From UBA117 sp049975245 (GTDB lineage: Archaea > Methanobacteriota > Methanobacteria > Methanobacteriales > Methanobacteriaceae): a stretch of 64,000 nt of DNA. The notes beneath the pieces were generated by a model that saw only the letters and a program-made list of their open reading frames with translations, searched no databases and was not told the DNA's origin. A program made the position numbers and the translations under genes. Below, one piece after another: positions 62,932 through 64,000 of the stretch; position 1 is the first letter of the stretch; each line of letters begins with the position of its first letter. The stretch lies in assembly GCA_049975245.1 (NCBI GenBank), contig JBNGDB010000003.1:95633-159632 (forward strand). The letters run 5' to 3'.

Positions 62932-63720
62932 TTAAATTCTTCCTAGTAGTCCTCCTAAATCTGATCTGTCCTCTGCAGTTGGTTGGCCAGCGTATTTTGC
63001 CATTTCACGTGCTAGTGATGTAATGTTCATAGATTGTATCCATACCTTACCATTTCCACTTAAACTGGCAAAAAATATACCTTCACCACCAAATAAAATA
63101 TTTTTAAAACCTTTGGTGTCCAAACCACCTATAGTTTGAATATCGTAATCTATAGTTTCCTCAAAAGCAACTAAACACCCAGTATCTACATGTATGGTAC
63201 CGCCGTAATCTGCGGGATTTAATTCTATAAAGTTTCCACATGACCCAATAAACAACGTCCCGGCATCACTAAATCTTTCAAGAATAAAACCCTGGCCACC
63301 GAATAATCCTGCCCCCAGTCTTTTGGTTAGGGCAATATCAAAATCTATTGTGCTTTCTGCTGCTAGAAATCCGTCGGATTGAACATACAAGTCCTGAGTT
63401 CCATCCATTTCCATGGCCTTTATCTCACCAGGTATCATTTGGGCAAAAGAAACTAGGCCAGAGCTACTTTCTGGAGTAAAATAAACAAATGCAAAACTTT
63501 CACCTGCTAATTTACGTTTTCCAACATCAATAGCCGTACCTATGGCCTTATCCAAAAAACCCTTACCTTCATGTTTATCACCGCCACTAAACCTGGTATC
63601 CATATCAACATTAGCAGTTTTCCATAAAAATTTCCCTGCCTCCCCATAAACTTCTTGACCTGGAGAAAGTTCTGTTATCACCATTTGCATTGCATTTCCA
63701 ATAAGTTTGTGTTCTATCAT
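62932..63720 (-). CDS. AIM24/TIGR00266 family protein
   Basis: 262 residues of beta-strand-rich sequence. MIEHKLIGNAMQMVITELSPGQEVYGEAGKFLW (first part IGNAMQMVITELSPGQ) then MDTRFSGGD, FFTPESSSGLVSF-type turn, PGEIKAMEMDG and GFILERFSDAGTLFIGSCG, all typical of the AIM24/TRAP-like double beta-helix family. Function is unclear in prokaryotes; yeast Aim24 affects mitochondrial membrane organisation. The unusual AIGTAIDVGKRKLAGE insert fits the TIGR00266 branch. Preceded by a GAGGAGGAATTAA ribosome site. Confidence 0.85.
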   Translation of the reverse strand: MIEHKLIGNAMQMVITELSPGQEVYGEAGKFLWKTANVDMDTRFSGGDKHEGKGFLDKAIGTAIDVGKRKLAGESFAFVYFTPESSSGLVSFAQMIPGEIKAMEMDGTQDLYVQSDGFLAAESTIDFDIALTKRLGAGLFGGQGFILERFSDAGTLFIGSCGNFIELNPADYGGTIHVDTGCLVAFEETIDYDIQTIGGLDTKGFKNILFGGEGIFFASLSGNGKVWIQSMNITSLAREMAKYAGQPTAEDRSDLGGLLGRI

Positions 63721-63961
63721 TTAATTCCTCCTCTATGTGAAATTTTTTTTAATAATTTTATTTTCCTAATTATTCTTCAATTTATTTGATTATATAAGAT
63801 TTGCTAAAAAATAAATTAATAAATAAAAAATCGGTTAAATGAATTTTCATAACAATAATTAGATGATCTGGAATTTCAAAGTAAATTATATCCTAGATAA
63901 TCTGTATAGAAACGTTATTCTAGTTATTATTCAAAAAATTTTATCTAACAGGGTGTCTGTT
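63721..63961. other. Intergenic region at the right end
   Basis: AT-rich leader side of the AIM24-like gene. On the minus strand the gene's promoter should lie within the first ~100 bases, where AAATTAAATAATTTTATTTT-like AT blocks are present but no single TATA box stands out. No RNA gene or repeat seen. Confidence 0.4.
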
Positions 63962-64000
63962 TTAGGTGAAATTTTCTAGAGCGTAAATTTCTTGGATTTC
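63962..64000 (-). CDS. Possible C-terminal end of a gene entering from the right edge
   Basis: On the minus strand the last 39 bases read EIQEIYALENFT then TAA at 63962-63964. Directly after it is a short hairpin (AACAG-ACACC-CTGTT) followed by a T-run, which looks like a terminator for a leftward gene. Another frame is also open here to about 63947, so the call is weak. Confidence 0.3.
   Translation of the reverse strand, partial: EIQEIYALENFT

Noticed and set aside
62789..62935. 48-codon + strand frame
   Set aside because: Ile/Lys-rich by composition, no ribosome site, and overlapping the end of the AIM24-like gene; more likely chance in AT-rich DNA.

Overview
The window comes from an AT-rich hydrogenotrophic methanogen of the order Methanobacteriales, most likely Methanobrevibacter or Methanobacterium. 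The evidence is an mcr operon, the McrA arginine methylase Mmp10, methanogenesis marker protein 7, three blocks of coenzyme M biosynthesis genes or their neighbours (comB, comC-comD-comE), methanopterin and F420 genes (mptA, cofG), archaeal proteasome, NOP5/fibrillarin, aCPSF1/FttA, TATA-box promoters and CCA-less tRNAs. The order of mcr, NifX/Mrp cluster, comB, DUF1922 protein and MTH1187-type protein recalls the MTH1160-MTH1190 region of Methanothermobacter as I remember it. Base composition looks low in GC by eye; I did not count it.

Layout. 1-2.0 kb: mcrB-mcrD-mcrC, running left out of the window, divergent from mmp10 (2.25 kb). 4.9-10.9 kb: a leftward operon of a DUF134 regulator, two NifX-like proteins, an Mrp ATPase, two MinD ATPases with inserted ferredoxins, a CDF transporter with a NifX-like tail, and an MBL-fold protein. 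It resembles the bacterial orange-protein (ORP) complex operons. 11-20 kb: metallophosphoesterase, marker protein 7 and a partner, comB, TraB, GTPBP1-like GTPase, a tRNA-thiolation type ATPase, and Trm1. 20.4-30.6 kb: more lineage-specific content, including GT-C membrane protein, DUF4013 and DUF4389 proteins, archaeal glutamate synthase subunits with a divergent regulator, an Lrp protein, and a DUF2953-GerW pair otherwise known from spore formers. 30.8-50.9 kb: mostly housekeeping (HDAC-fold deacetylase, MptA, CofG, a PAS-rich signalling protein, Taw2, PurP, PsmB, FttA, PurM, ComCDE, HisE, GatB). 51-52.3 kb: a radical SAM protein with an atypical CX4CX2C motif behind a three-fold 47-bp repeat. 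52.9-53.4 kb: five tRNAs. 53.5-64 kb: small proteins, Hjc, AI-2E family protein, PyrK-PyrD (with a 10-N gap), NOP5-fibrillarin, CoaBC, a KH protein, and an AIM24-like protein.

How the genes fit together. The methane-forming core enzyme, its post-translational modifier and the routes to coenzyme M, methanopterin and F420 are all represented. RNA processing and modification is a second theme (FttA, NOP5, fibrillarin, Trm1, Taw2, TtuA-like, MJ1316-domain protein). The least explained parts are the ORP-like metallo-ATPase operon, the triplicated promoter-like 47-bp repeat before the odd radical SAM gene, and several perfect palindromes placed where transcription should start (10942, 23041, 26997, 40567, 42664). 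These suggest dedicated repressors or leader hairpins.

Limits: all calls rest on reading the sequence and on remembered family signatures; no searches were run. Promoter and operator calls are by eye.
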